Origin: Arthrobacter sp. HY1533
GTDB lineage: Bacteria; Actinomycetota; Actinomycetes; Actinomycetales; Micrococcaceae
DNA: 38,648 nucleotides
NCBI RefSeq assembly: GCF_027568515.1
Contig: NZ_JANKZF010000040.1
Coordinates: 1-38,648 of the forward strand
Direction: 5' to 3'
Under the pieces are notes generated by a model. It saw only the letters and a program-made list of their open reading frames with translations, was not told the origin of the DNA and did not search any database. The position numbers were made by a program, and so were the translations under genes. Each line of letters begins with the position of its first letter. Positions within the stretch are counted from its first letter, which is position 1. Shown in pieces: positions 27,355-36,107 of this stretch.

Positions 27355-28146
27355 TTAGGCGGGCTGGCGGATGGCCCAGGTGAAGGCGTCCGCTGCGGGG
27401 GACTTGTACTCGAGGCCGATCGCCCCGGTGTAGCCAAGTTCGCGGCTGCGGCTGATCCACTCGCCGAGGGGGAGGGTGCCGGTGCCGGGTGCGCCGCGGC
27501 CGGGGTTGTCGGCAATCTGGATGTGGCCGAAGTCCTTGGCGTGCTGCTCAATGACTGCCGCCACGTCGTCGCCGTTGACGGACAGGTGGTAGAAGTCTGC
27601 AAGCAGCTTGACGTTGTCGACGCCGGCCGCCTGGGTCTTGGCGATGACCGCAAGCGCGTCTGCGGCGCTCTTGATCGGGTATGCGGGGGTTCCGGAGACC
27701 GGTTCCAGCAGGACGGTTCCGCCGATGGCTGCGATGCCGCGGGCGGCTGCCACCAGGTTTTCCACGGCCAGGGCGTCCTGTGCTGCGGGATCCTGCCCGT
27801 CCTGGCGGTTGCCGTAGAGGGCGTTGAAGGCCTTGCAGCCCAGGCGCTCGCCGATTCCTGCGACAACGTCGATGTTGTCCTTGAATTCGGCTTCGCGGCC
27901 AATCCAGGAGACCAGTCCGCGGTCGCCTGCGGGCATGTCCCCGGCGTTGAAGTTCAGGCCGGTCAGCTGCACGCCTGCTTCGGTGATGGAGCGCTCGAAC
28001 GCGGTGACCTCGGCATCGCCGGGAACGGAGGTGGCGAAGGGCCACCAGAACTCGACGGCGTCAAAGCCGGCTGCCTTTGCTGCGGCCGCGCGCTCAAGCA
28101 GGGGCAGCTCCGTCAGGAGGATGGAGCAATTCACTGTGTACGTCAT
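27355..28146 (-). CDS. hyi: Hydroxypyruvate isomerase
   Basis: A 263-residue TIM-barrel isomerase interconverting hydroxypyruvate and tartronate semialdehyde. Typical features are NCSILLTELPLLERAAAAKAAG, the FNFNAGDMPAGDRG-like stretch, LLEPVSG with the metal-site glutamate, the diagnostic HIQIADNPGRGAPGTG, and GLEYKS near the end. The start is taken as MTYTVNCS (28146), five codons inside the longer frame, because ggaagga lies at the right distance. It is the first gene of the block hyi-glxR-gcl-glxK-allB-E2, and its upstream region holds palindromes that could be operators. Confidence 0.93.
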   Translation of the reverse strand: MTYTVNCSILLTELPLLERAAAAKAAGFDAVEFWWPFATSVPGDAEVTAFERSITEAGVQLTGLNFNAGDMPAGDRGLVSWIGREAEFKDNIDVVAGIGERLGCKAFNALYGNRQDGQDPAAQDALAVENLVAAARGIAAIGGTVLLEPVSGTPAYPIKSAADALAVIAKTQAAGVDNVKLLADFYHLSVNGDDVAAVIEQHAKDFGHIQIADNPGRGAPGTGTLPLGEWISRSRELGYTGAIGLEYKSPAADAFTWAIRQPA

Positions 28147-28304
28147 CGTAAGTCCTTCCAAGGGAACGTCTGTGTTCCGTGTGCTTCATTCCACTTTTTC
28201 ACTTCATGGAATTAAGTTTCTGCTTTATGAAAAGTTTAGGCAAGGTGCGGCCAGTAGTCAAGGGGAGGCGGCGAGTTGATGTGGCGAGGGGCACAGGGCC
28301 GGGT
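28147..28304. promoter_or_regulatory. Control region of the hyi-glxR-gcl operon
   Basis: No gene is seen. The region is more AT-rich than its surroundings. It contains ggaacgtctgtgttcc (28163-28178, 5-base arms), an attcca/tggaat pair about 13 bases apart around 28189-28213, and ttcacttca (28198-28206), the reverse complement of the word seen at 27321. Any of these could be the IclR operator; this is inference from position. Confidence 0.4.
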
Positions 28305-28368
28305 CCGGGCACAAAAAAGCGCCCGCCTGCGCCTTCCGCACCCGGTTCGTCAACCAAGGTGCGGAAAG
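28305..28368. repeat. 64-bp direct repeat, copy 1 (left of AAA+ gene)
   Basis: Sixty-two of 64 bases are identical to 29848-29911, in the same orientation. The two copies bracket the AAA+ ATPase gene. Each copy forms most of a terminator facing the minus strand. The high identity points to recent duplication, recombination or conversion. Confidence 0.9.
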
Positions 28369-28381
28369 TGGAAGGGGGCGC
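28313..28381 (-). terminator. Terminator after AAA+ ATPase gene
   Basis: Arms at 28319-28342 and 28358-28381 are complementary at 19 of 24 positions, and on the minus strand the stem is followed by TTTTTT (complement of 28313-28318). It closes the AAA+ transcription unit before the hyi promoter. Confidence 0.8.
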
Positions 28382-28397
28382 CAGGACAATGCCTGCC

Positions 28398-29804
28398 CTA
28401 GCGGCCGGGGAAGTCCGGGCCGCGGGTGTCCTTTCCGCTGCCAAGGAGGCTGCGGGTGAGGGCTGAACTGTCGTCCATGAGCTGTTGTGCAGCGGCGGCC
28501 AGGTGGGAATCGCCGGGAACGTCCCCGGCCAGCGAGGCTGCCACCACGGCGCGCCGGATCAGTTCCTTGGCCAGGGACGCCGTGGTGCCGTCCGTCTGCG
28601 CGGCAGCTGCCTCAAGTGCCGACGCCGAGAAGCCGAGGTTGCGGGCGTACAGCTGCAACAAGGCCAGGCGTTCGTGCTCAACGGGCATGGGGATTTCCAC
28701 GGCCAGATCCACCCTGCCGGGCCTCTGGGCCAGCGCCCGCTCGAGCATGTCAACGCGGTTGGTGGTCAGCACAAAGGCAACGTCGGAATCGCTGTCCAGG
28801 CCATCCATGGCGTCGAGGACCTCAAACAACAGGGGTTGCGGGCCATGCCCAAAGCTTCTGTCTTCGGCGATGAGGTCGCAATCCTCCAGGACCACGATTG
28901 ACGGAGCCAGGGCACGGGCCAACTTGGCCGCCTCGGAGATACGGGCCAGGGCGCCCCCGGAAAGAAGCACGGCCGTGGTGCCCGCGCTTTGGCCCAACAG
29001 GTAGCGGACGGTGTGTGTTTTCCCGGTTCCGGGCGGTCCGTAGAGGAGCAGGCCGCGCTTGAGGTGCTGGCCATGCGCCTTCAAGTCCTGCCCCTGGCGG
29101 CTGATGCCCAGGGTGTGGTCTTCGACCCGGGCCAGGACACCGTGGGGCAAGATGATGTCCGCCCGGTCCAGTTCCGGACGCCGGATGAACGTCACACCGC
29201 CCATGCTGGGGCCATACTCACTGACTTGGAGGGAAATGATCTGGCCCTTGAACACGCTTTCGTGCTCCATCCGTCGGCGCACCTCCGCCAAAAACGCTGC
29301 GGTGTCCGCAGGTTTTGCCGCGAGTACCTCCAGGGTGGCAAGTTGGCGGCCAAAGTTCGGCTTGGCCTCACGCTGGAGCACGGCGATGGCTACACCGTCG
29401 TAGCGGAAAAGCCTCAGTCCCAGTGCAACTGTTTGGCGTTGCTCATCGGGGCCAACGGGCTGGTTTGTGTAGTCAGGCGGGGCCAGCGGGAATGCTGCGT
29501 ACATTTGGGCGTGCTGGACAATGTCGCTCAGGGACATGTGGTTGCGTTGCTCGCCACCCCCTATTCCCACAAGGCGGGCGTTGGGATCCCGTCCGGCGAT
29601 GTCTTCGAGCAGGATGTCCACGTCCGCAAGGCGGTGGGCCGGGATTTCCTCCACCACCACCGAGAGTTCCTTCGGGCGCACACCCAGATGGCCGGTAAGG
29701 GCCTGCAGCAGCTCGTCGCCGCCTTCGATTGGTTGCGCGGTGGCCTGCGCCAAACGGACAAGCGCGCCAAAATCCGTGATGAACGTCCCCATTTTTTCAT
29801 CCAT
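28398..29804 (-). CDS. AAA+ ATPase of unknown role
   Basis: A 468-residue AAA-family ATPase. Residues 1-240 are an unrecognised N-terminal region, possibly a substrate-binding domain. The AAA module has Walker A GPPGTGKT (256-263), a Walker B region read as SIVVLEDCD (302-310) where the usual Asp-Glu order appears as Glu-Asp, as also known for Bcs1-type AAA proteins, sensor 1 in TTNR (N349), and arginine-finger candidates in RPGRVD. A C-terminal helical lid follows. No membrane segment or protease domain is seen, so it is probably a soluble remodelling ATPase. It is a single-gene unit bracketed by 64-bp repeats and interrupts the glyoxylate gene set. The start at 29804 has only a weak agggt site; an ATG four codons later is possible. 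Confidence 0.83.
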   Translation of the reverse strand: MDEKMGTFITDFGALVRLAQATAQPIEGGDELLQALTGHLGVRPKELSVVVEEIPAHRLADVDILLEDIAGRDPNARLVGIGGGEQRNHMSLSDIVQHAQMYAAFPLAPPDYTNQPVGPDEQRQTVALGLRLFRYDGVAIAVLQREAKPNFGRQLATLEVLAAKPADTAAFLAEVRRRMEHESVFKGQIISLQVSEYGPSMGGVTFIRRPELDRADIILPHGVLARVEDHTLGISRQGQDLKAHGQHLKRGLLLYGPPGTGKTHTVRYLLGQSAGTTAVLLSGGALARISEAAKLARALAPSIVVLEDCDLIAEDRSFGHGPQPLLFEVLDAMDGLDSDSDVAFVLTTNRVDMLERALAQRPGRVDLAVEIPMPVEHERLALLQLYARNLGFSASALEAAAAQTDGTTASLAKELIRRAVVAASLAGDVPGDSHLAAAAQQLMDDSSALTRSLLGSGKDTRGPDFPGR

Positions 29805-29847
29805 GCTGTGACCCTAACAGCGCTGTCAATGCCCCTGCCCTGCGGGC

Positions 29848-29911
29848 CCGGGCACAAAAAAGCGCCCGCCTGCGCCTTCCGCACCCGGTTCGTCAACGAA
29901 GGTGTGGAAAG
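29848..29911. repeat. 64-bp direct repeat, copy 2 (right of AAA+ gene)
   Basis: Differs from 28305-28368 at two positions only. It lies between the AAA+ start and the allE stop. See copy 1 for interpretation. Confidence 0.9.
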
Positions 29912-29924
29912 CGCCGGCAGGCGC
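29856..29924 (-). terminator. Terminator after allE
   Basis: Arms at 29862-29885 and 29901-29924 pair at 20 of 24 positions, with an inner ttcg/cgaa stem, and the minus strand reads into TTTTTT. It ends the malic enzyme-aceB-CitE-like-allE transcript. Confidence 0.88.
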
Positions 29925-29983
29925 TGTTTCCTGACCGGCCCCACGCCGCAAGTAGTGGCAAGAGAGCGGGGCCGGAAAAGTTT

Positions 29984-30799
29984 CTAGGTGAGGCGGATCT
30001 GGCGGTTCATGTCCTTGTACAGGAGGTAGCGGAACTCGCCCGGGCCGCCGGCGTAGCAGGCCTGCGGGCAGAAGGCGCGCAGCCACATGAAGTCGCCGGC
30101 CTCCACCTCGACCCAGTCGTTGTTGAGCAGGTACATGGCCTTGCCCTCAAGGACGTACAGGCCGTGCTCCATGACGTGGGTTTCCGGGAACGGGATGACG
30201 CCGCCCGGCTGGAACGTGACGATGTTGACCTGCATGTCGTGGGCCAGGTCGGAGGAGTCCGTGAAACGGGTGGTCTTCCAGGCGCCGTTGGTGTCCGGCA
30301 TGGCCGTGGGTTCCACCTCGGCGTCGCTGGTCACGAACGACTTGGCCTCGTAGCCCTCGAGGCGCTCGTAGGCCTTGCGGATCCACTGGAAAGAGACGAT
30401 GTCATCGGAGACGTTTTCCAGGCCCCAGGTGGCGCCGGCGGCGAGGTAGGCGTAGCCGCCCTCCTCGAGCTGGTGCAGTTCGCCGTCGAGGGTCAGGTTG
30501 ACCTTGCCCTTGGTCACGAAGACCACGCCTTCAACGCCGGCTTCGAACTCGGCGATGGGTGCGCCGCCGCCCGGTGCAATCTCCACGATGAGCTGGGAGA
30601 AGGTGGTGGCGAAGCCGGAGATGGGGCGGGCCAGGATCCAGGAACGGGACTTGGAGAAGCCCGGCAGCGTGCTGGTCACAATGTCCGTCATGACGCCCTT
30701 GGGGATGACCGTGTAGGCCTCCGTGACAATGGCGCGTTCCGTGGTGAGGTGCGTCTGCGGCGGCAGGCCGCCCTTGGGGTAGAAATACTTTTCAGTCAT
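29984..30799 (-). CDS. allE: (S)-ureidoglycine aminohydrolase (bicupin)
   Basis: A 271-residue two-cupin metalloenzyme releasing ammonia from (S)-ureidoglycine to give (S)-ureidoglycolate in allantoin breakdown. The N-terminal cupin covers about 60-140. The C-terminal cupin carries the metal ligands in PETHVMEH (E206, H208, H212) and CPQACYAGG (Q246), the same E-H-H-Q set known for E. coli AllE. Start region YFYPKGGLPPQTHLTT is family-typical. A strong aaggagc site lies in the 10-base gap after the CitE-like gene. It implies that ureidoglycine is made in the cell, so an allantoate amidohydrolase should be encoded elsewhere. Confidence 0.93.
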   Translation of the reverse strand: MTEKYFYPKGGLPPQTHLTTERAIVTEAYTVIPKGVMTDIVTSTLPGFSKSRSWILARPISGFATTFSQLIVEIAPGGGAPIAEFEAGVEGVVFVTKGKVNLTLDGELHQLEEGGYAYLAAGATWGLENVSDDIVSFQWIRKAYERLEGYEAKSFVTSDAEVEPTAMPDTNGAWKTTRFTDSSDLAHDMQVNIVTFQPGGVIPFPETHVMEHGLYVLEGKAMYLLNNDWVEVEAGDFMWLRAFCPQACYAGGPGEFRYLLYKDMNRQIRLT

Positions 30800-30809
30800 C
30801 GCTTGCTCC

Positions 30810-32081
30810 TTACTTGGAAACGGTTTGTGCCAGCCGCGGGTGCGCCAATGCGGTCAGCTGGGGAATGTCGATGCCTGTCAGCGCGGCAACCTCGTCGGCG
30901 CCCACGGCGCCGCAGACCACTCCGCGAAGTACGAAGTTGGCCAGTGCGCGGGCAGTTGCGGGCTCGTCCATGACGGCGCCCGGCGTCTGCTCCACGTAAT
31001 TGCGCAGGCGCGCTGCCGCAGCCGGCAGACCCTCGCGGTAGAACGCATAGGCTGCGCTGAAGCGGCTGGGCAGCTGGGCTGCGTGCATGTCCCAGCCTTG
31101 GTAGTAGCCGCGCTCCAGGGAGCGGCGCACCAGGCGGCCGTGCAGCGCCCAGGCGGACTCCACGCCGTCGCCCATGGGGATGACGTTGGTGGAGCCGTCG
31201 GAGAGGCGGATGCCCGTTCCGGCCACCGCGAGCTGCATGACTTCCTTGGCGAAGTCCGCCACGGGGTGCTCCATGGACTGGTAGCCGGCGGAGATCTCCA
31301 GCGAGGCGCTGTAGTCGTAGGTGCCGTAGTGCAGTCCGCTGATCCGGCCCGGGATCTCGTGGGCCAGGCGTGCCACCGGCGAGGTGCCGTCGGCGGCCAG
31401 GATGATCTGCGGGGTTTCAATCTGCACCTCGAAGCGGAGCCGGCCGGCAGGAAGGCCGTGGATCTGCTCCAGGCGGCTGACGGCAAAGTCCATGGCCCGC
31501 ACCTGGTCAACGGTGGTGACCTTGGGCAGGGTCAGGATGAGCCCGTCCGGCAGGCCGCCGGTCTCCACCAGGGTGGAGACAAACAGGTCCAGGGTGCGGA
31601 TGCCGCGGGCCCGGGTGGGGGCCTCGAAGCACTTGAAGCGGATGCCGATGAACGGCGGGGCCGTGCCCTGGGCAACTGCCGTGTTCACGGCGCGGGCGGC
31701 GGTGACTGCCGCAGCGTCCTCTGCCTCGTCGCCACGGTTACCGTAGCCGTCCTCGAAGTCCAGGCGCAGATCCTCAATGGGTTCCGCCGCCAGCTTGGCT
31801 GCAACCCGGGGGGCCACGGCGGCTGCCAGCTCATCGTCCTGGCCCAGCAGTGCGCCCAGGCGTTCCAATCCACCATGGTCGTTGGCCAGGGCAAGTGCCT
31901 CGTTGCCCCAGTCTGCTGCCAGGGTGGGGGTGAACTTGTCGGCCGGCACGTAAACGGTGTGCACAGGCTGGCGGCTGCCGTCATCGCCCGAGTAGTTGCG
32001 TTCCAGCAGCGCATCGGTTTCGGCGAGGGAGTCGTCGATCCGGGCCAGGTCCGCGTCAGAAAGTGAAAGTTTGGCGGCCAT
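30810..32081 (-). CDS. CitE/HpcH-like lyase of unknown substrate (DUF6986-like)
   Basis: A 423-residue protein with the hallmarks of the HpcH/HpaI-CitE TIM-barrel lyases. RLDFEDGYG (D109, D111) and GIRFK (R148) resemble the substrate and CoA loops, LPKV (K187) and FEVQIETPQ (E218, E222) the metal site, and HYGTYDYSASL (D256) the late acidic motif. Beyond this the sequence is diverged, with a C-terminal section (GWDMHAAQLPSRFSAAYAFYREGLP) reminiscent of malate synthase relatives. I recall such proteins annotated as DUF6986 or aldolase. It begins two bases after the aceB stop and is followed by allE, so it almost surely works in glyoxylate or ureidoglycolate metabolism. The reaction is unknown. 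Confidence 0.8.
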   Translation of the reverse strand: MAAKLSLSDADLARIDDSLAETDALLERNYSGDDGSRQPVHTVYVPADKFTPTLAADWGNEALALANDHGGLERLGALLGQDDELAAAVAPRVAAKLAAEPIEDLRLDFEDGYGNRGDEAEDAAAVTAARAVNTAVAQGTAPPFIGIRFKCFEAPTRARGIRTLDLFVSTLVETGGLPDGLILTLPKVTTVDQVRAMDFAVSRLEQIHGLPAGRLRFEVQIETPQIILAADGTSPVARLAHEIPGRISGLHYGTYDYSASLEISAGYQSMEHPVADFAKEVMQLAVAGTGIRLSDGSTNVIPMGDGVESAWALHGRLVRRSLERGYYQGWDMHAAQLPSRFSAAYAFYREGLPAAAARLRNYVEQTPGAVMDEPATARALANFVLRGVVCGAVGADEVAALTGIDIPQLTALAHPRLAQTVSK

Positions 32082-32083
32082 TT

Positions 32084-33691
32084 CTAGCCCACCAGTTCGT
32101 AGGCCGGGATGGTCAGGAAGTCCGTGTAGTCCTCGGAGAGGCAGATGTCTGCGATCAGGTCACTGGCCGGCTTGTAGTACTTGGCGAATGCTTCTTCGCC
32201 AACCTCGCCGCGCAGCTTGGCCGTTTCCTCAGCGAGGATTGTTTCCACGAGTTCGCGGGTGACGGTGTTGCCGGTGTCGGCGAGCTTGACCTGGTTGCGG
32301 ATCTGCTGCCACACCTGTGAACGGGAAATTTCCGCCGTGGCGGCATCTTCCATGAGGTTGTGGATGGCGACTGCGCCGTTGCCGGAAATCCAGACGGCCG
32401 TGTAGGCGACGGCGACATAGAGGTTCAGGCGCAGGCCGGCCTCGGTGGCTTCCCCTGCGGCCGAGGCAACGTCCAGCAGCTGGTCGGCGGTGACGCTGAC
32501 CTCGGGACGCTGCTTGTCCAGCTGGTTGGGGCGCTCGCCGAGCACGGCGTCGAATACCTCCTGGCAGATGGGCACCAGGTCCGGGTGGGCAACCCAGGAG
32601 CCGTCGAAGCCGTCGTTGGCCTCACGGGTCTTGTCATTGCGGACCTTGTCAAAGGCGGCTGCGGTGACTTCCGGTTCCCGGCGGTTCGGGATGACAGCCG
32701 CCATGCCGCCCATGGCGAAGGCGCCGCGGTGGTGGCAGGTCTTGACCAGGAGCTCGGTGTAGGCGCGCATGAACGGTGCCGTCATGGCCACCTGTGCACG
32801 GTCCGGCAGGGTGAAGGCGCTGCCGGCGTCGCGGAAGTACTTGATGATGCTGAACAGGTAGTCCCAGCGGCCGGCGTTCAGGCCGGCGGCGTGGTCGCGC
32901 AGCTCGTAGAGGATTTCGTCCATTTCAAAGGCGGCCGGGATGGTCTCGATGAGCACCGTGGCGCGGATGGTTCCCTGGGGGATGCCGAGGTAGTCCTGGG
33001 CGAAGACAAATATGTCATTCCAGAGACGTGCCTCAAGGTGGCTTTCCATCTTCGGCAGGTAGTAGTACGGGCCGTGGCCGTTGGCCAGCAGTGCCTTGGC
33101 CGTGTGGAAGAAGTGCAGGCCAAAGTCCACCAACGCACCCGAGGTGGGTTCGCCGTCGAGAAGGATGTGGCGCTCCTCAAGGTGCCAGCCGCGGGGGCGG
33201 GTGACCACAACGGCCAGGGGCGCATCCGTGCGGAGGCGGTATTCCTTGCCCTCGGGGGAGGTGTAGGACAGGGTGCCGAGGGCGGCGTCGCGCAGGTTCA
33301 ACACGGCATCCACCACGTTCTCCCACAGGGGGGTGGCGGCATCCTCCATGTCGGCCAGCCACACCTTGGCGCCGGAGTTGAGGGCGTTGATGGCCATCTT
33401 GGCGGGGGAGGCGGGGCCGGTCATCTCGACGCGGCGATCGGTCAGGGCCGCCGGTGCGGGGGCAACCTTCCAGTCGCCCTCGCGGACGTTCAATGTTTCC
33501 GGCAGGAAGTCCAGCTTGCCGGTTTCTGCGACCTTGGCGCGCTTGACGCCGCGGGCTTCCAGCAGTTCGGTGCGGACCGGGTTGAACCGGCGGTTCAGCT
33601 CGGCAACGAAGGCAAGTGCGTCGTCGGTGAGGATTTCCGCTGCACGGGGGATGGGGTTGGCATCCGTGACTGTGACGGTTGAGGTGCTCAT
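32084..33691 (-). CDS. aceB: Malate synthase A
   Basis: A 535-residue malate synthase of the A type, condensing glyoxylate with acetyl-CoA to malate. [11 protein letters not shown] contains the active-site arginine region, [19 protein letters not shown] the metal-binding glutamate, [10 protein letters not shown] and [12 protein letters not shown] are family signatures, and [15 protein letters not shown] includes the catalytic aspartate. Length is normal for the A form. Its ATG overlaps the malic enzyme stop (ATGA), and it is followed by the CitE-like gene after two bases. No isocitrate lyase gene is adjacent, so here the enzyme serves glyoxylate from purines or related sources, and may also serve the glyoxylate shunt. 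Confidence 0.96.
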   Translation of the reverse strand: MSTSTVTVTDANPIPRAAEILTDDALAFVAELNRRFNPVRTELLEARGVKRAKVAETGKLDFLPETLNVREGDWKVAPAPAALTDRRVEMTGPASPAKMAINALNSGAKVWLADMEDAATPLWENVVDAVLNLRDAALGTLSYTSPEGKEYRLRTDAPLAVVVTRPRGWHLEERHILLDGEPTSGALVDFGLHFFHTAKALLANGHGPYYYLPKMESHLEARLWNDIFVFAQDYLGIPQGTIRATVLIETIPAAFEMDEILYELRDHAAGLNAGRWDYLFSIIKYFRDAGSAFTLPDRAQVAMTAPFMRAYTELLVKTCHHRGAFAMGGMAAVIPNRREPEVTAAAFDKVRNDKTREANDGFDGSWVAHPDLVPICQEVFDAVLGERPNQLDKQRPEVSVTADQLLDVASAAGEATEAGLRLNLYVAVAYTAVWISGNGAVAIHNLMEDAATAEISRSQVWQQIRNQVKLADTGNTVTRELVETILAEETAKLRGEVGEEAFAKYYKPASDLIADICLSEDYTDFLTIPAYELVG

Positions 33692-35094
33692 GACTGGGTC
33701 CTTTCGGTGGTGTTGCTTGCAGCGGCGGCAGCGACTGCGGAAGCGACGTCGCCGGCCACATGCGGGTCGAAAACGCTCGGGATGATGTAGCTGGCGTTCA
33801 GTTCGTCGTCAGAGACACGGTTGGCAATGGCCTCGGCGGCTGCCACCAGCATATTCGGTGTGATGTCCGACACGCCCGCATCCAGCAGTCCGCGGAAGAA
33901 GCCGGGGAAAGCCAGCACGTTGTTGATCTGGTTGGGGAAGTCGCTGCGGCCGGTTGCGACGACGGCGGCGTGGCGGGCTGCGATGACCGGGTCCACCTCG
34001 GGGGTGGGGTTGGCCATGGCGAAGACAATCGCCTTGTCCGCCATGGCGGCAATCTGCTCTTCGCCCAGGACGTTGGGGCCGCTGACGCCGATGAAGACGT
34101 CGGCGCCGGTCATGGCCTCGTGCAGGGTGCCGTCGAAGTTGTCCGGGTTGGTGTTCTCGGCCAGCCAGGCGCGGTGCTCATCGGTGTGGGTCTCATTGCG
34201 GTGGACGGAGCCGCTGCGGCCGCAGGCCACGATGTTGGTGGCGCCCTGGGCGATGAGGAGCTGGATGATGGCGTTGCCTGCGGCACCGACACCCGCAACA
34301 ACAATCTTGACGTCCTGGATCTTCTTCTCAACGACCTTCAGGGCGTTGGCCAGGGCCGCAAGGGTCACGATGGCCGTGCCGTGCTGGTCATCGTGGAAGA
34401 CCGGGATGTCCAGCTCGTCGCGGAGGCGCTTCTCAATTTCGAAGCAGCGGGGGGCGGCGATGTCCTCGAGGTTGATGCCGCCGTAAACGGGGGCCATGGC
34501 CTTGGCGATCATGATGATCTCCTCGGTGTCCTGGGTGTCCAGGCAGACCGGCCAGGCGTCAACGTTGGCGAACTGCTTGAACAGCGCCGCCTTGCCTTCC
34601 ATGACGGGCAGTGCCGCGGCCGGGCCAATGTTGCCCAGGCCCAGGACTGCGGAACCGTCGGTCAGCACTGCAATGGTGTTGCGCTTGACCGTGAGGTTGC
34701 GTGCGGCCTCGGGGTCCTCATAGATGGCCATGCAAACGCGGGCGACGCCGGGGGTGTAGGCACGGGAGAGGTCGTCACGGTTGCGCAGGGCAACCTTGGG
34801 GACGACCTCCAGCTTGCCGCCGAGGTGCATCAGGAAGGTGCGGTCGGAGACGTGCTGGACAGTTACACCCTCGAGTGCGTCCAGTGCGGCCTTGACGCGG
34901 TCGGCGTGGGCGTCGTCGGTGGTGTTGGCGGTGATGTCAACAACGATGCGCTCGTGGTGTGACTCCGTGACGTCCAGTGCCGTGACCGAAGCGCCGGCCG
35001 CCGCGACGGCGGATGCCAGTTCGCTGGTGACGGTGAAGCTGGAGGGTGCGGTGACGCGCAGGGTGATTGAGTTGCCGGGACTGGGATTCGCCAT
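33688..35094 (-). CDS. Malic enzyme with N-terminal ACT domain
   Basis: A 468-residue malic enzyme decarboxylating malate to pyruvate with NAD(P). Residues about 10-85 look like an ACT regulatory domain ([25 protein letters not shown]), usually a small-ligand sensor. The catalytic part shows [28 protein letters not shown], the metal-site [14 protein letters not shown] and [12 protein letters not shown], and the dinucleotide loop [11 protein letters not shown]. Cofactor preference cannot be read with certainty. It is the first gene of the block and carries an aaggaaa site before the ATG. With malate synthase it turns glyoxylate plus acetyl-CoA into pyruvate. Confidence 0.94.
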   Translation of the reverse strand: MANPSPGNSITLRVTAPSSFTVTSELASAVAAAGASVTALDVTESHHERIVVDITANTTDDAHADRVKAALDALEGVTVQHVSDRTFLMHLGGKLEVVPKVALRNRDDLSRAYTPGVARVCMAIYEDPEAARNLTVKRNTIAVLTDGSAVLGLGNIGPAAALPVMEGKAALFKQFANVDAWPVCLDTQDTEEIIMIAKAMAPVYGGINLEDIAAPRCFEIEKRLRDELDIPVFHDDQHGTAIVTLAALANALKVVEKKIQDVKIVVAGVGAAGNAIIQLLIAQGATNIVACGRSGSVHRNETHTDEHRAWLAENTNPDNFDGTLHEAMTGADVFIGVSGPNVLGEEQIAAMADKAIVFAMANPTPEVDPVIAARHAAVVATGRSDFPNQINNVLAFPGFFRGLLDAGVSDITPNMLVAAAEAIANRVSDDELNASYIIPSVFDPHVAGDVASAVAAAAASNTTERTQS

Positions 35095-35302
35095 TGAATT
35101 TCCTTAGCTTGGGCCCCGAGGGGCTGTCGACATGTACGAGATGTTTTCGTATTATGGATATTATTATCTATCTGGTGGAATTTCAAGCCCACGAGCAACT
35201 TCACTTCAACGGCGGCGCCGTGAGGTAAGTTGAGATCAGTGAAATATCCGTGTCACCATGCGGATAAGTACTGGCACCGTCAAAAATTTAGGAGTCGGAC
35301 CC
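35095..35302. promoter_or_regulatory. Divergent control region, malic enzyme operon / iclR
   Basis: A 208-base divergent region with an AT-rich centre (35143-35180), unusual in this GC-rich DNA. It holds tacgagatgttttcgta (35135-35151, 5-base arms), tggaatttcaag (about 35174-35186) and ttcacttca (35200-35208), the last shared with the hyi region. It is the natural site for IclR autoregulation and operon control. The exact operator is not established. Confidence 0.45.
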
Positions 35303-36058
35303 ATGGCAGCAAAGGCGAGCGGCGGCGTACAGTCCGTGGAACGCGTTTTCGAACTGCTTGAACTCATAACCAACGCAGGCGGAAACGTGACGCTCAGCGA
35401 GCTGTCATCCTCGACCGACCTGCCCCTTCCCACGATCCACAGGTTGCTGCGGACACTCGTTGCACTGGGGTACATCCGCCAGCTGCCGAGCCGGCGCTAT
35501 GCCTTGGGGCCGCGCCTGATCCGCCTGGGCGAGGGCGCCACGAGGCAACTCGGTGCGCTGGCCCAGCCGCAGCTGAAGTCGCTCGTGGACCAGCTGGGCG
35601 AAACCGCCAACATGGCGGTGCTGGACGACGACATGGTCATTTACATTGCCCAGGTTCCCTCACCCCACTCCATGCGGATGTTCACCGAGGTGGGCCGCCG
35701 GGCGCACACGCACGACACCGGCGTGGGCAAGGCGCTGCTGGCCCAGCTCGACGACGACACCGTGCGCGGCATCATTGCCCGCCAGGGCATGCCGCGTCCC
35801 ACGAGCAAGAGCATCGGAACCATTGAGGAGCTCCTGGCGGACCTGGCCCTCATCCGGGAACGCGGCTACTCCATTGATGAGGAAGAGCAGGAACTGGGCG
35901 TGCGCTGCTTCGCCATGGCCGTGCCCAACTCGCCCACGCCCACGGCCATCTCGGTCTCCGGCCCCGTGCAGCGTGTGGACTTTGCCTTCTCCGAGCGTGC
36001 CATTCCGGTGCTGCGCCAGGCGGCCCAGGTCATCTCCGAGGAACTCAACCGCAACTAG
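35303..36058 (+). CDS. IclR-family transcriptional regulator
   Basis: A 251-residue IclR-type regulator. The N-terminal winged helix (about 8-75) starts with GGVQSVERVFELLELI, has the recognition region LSSSTDLPLPTIHRLLRTLVALGYI, and ends in YALGPRLIRLGE. The C-terminal effector domain includes QLGETANMAVLDDDMVIYIAQV and RERGYSIDEEEQELGVRCFA. The start is the ATG at 35303, with aggag eight bases before; an in-frame ATG at 35258 is less likely. Divergent transcription from the malic enzyme-allE block suggests it controls the glyoxylate/allantoin genes, like E. coli AllR, which senses glyoxylate and allantoin. The ligand here is inferred. Confidence 0.93.
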   Translation: MAAKASGGVQSVERVFELLELITNAGGNVTLSELSSSTDLPLPTIHRLLRTLVALGYIRQLPSRRYALGPRLIRLGEGATRQLGALAQPQLKSLVDQLGETANMAVLDDDMVIYIAQVPSPHSMRMFTEVGRRAHTHDTGVGKALLAQLDDDTVRGIIARQGMPRPTSKSIGTIEELLADLALIRERGYSIDEEEQELGVRCFAMAVPNSPTPTAISVSGPVQRVDFAFSERAIPVLRQAAQVISEELNRN

Positions 36059-36076
36059 CTGTTCTGCAGAAACGTC

Positions 36077-36107
36077 AAGGCCCGGCCGCATTGCGCGGCC
36101 GGGCCTT
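36077..36107 (+). terminator. Terminator after iclR
   Basis: Perfect 13-base arms (36077-36089 and 36095-36107) around a 5-base loop, 18 bases after the iclR stop. The tail is only TTC-rich, but position and stem strength fit a terminator. Confidence 0.8.

Noticed and set aside
28199-30086. Two short minus-strand frames with the shared string VDEPGAEGAGGRFFVPGP
   Set aside because: The shared protein string is simply the translation of the 64-bp terminator repeat and is not a gene family.
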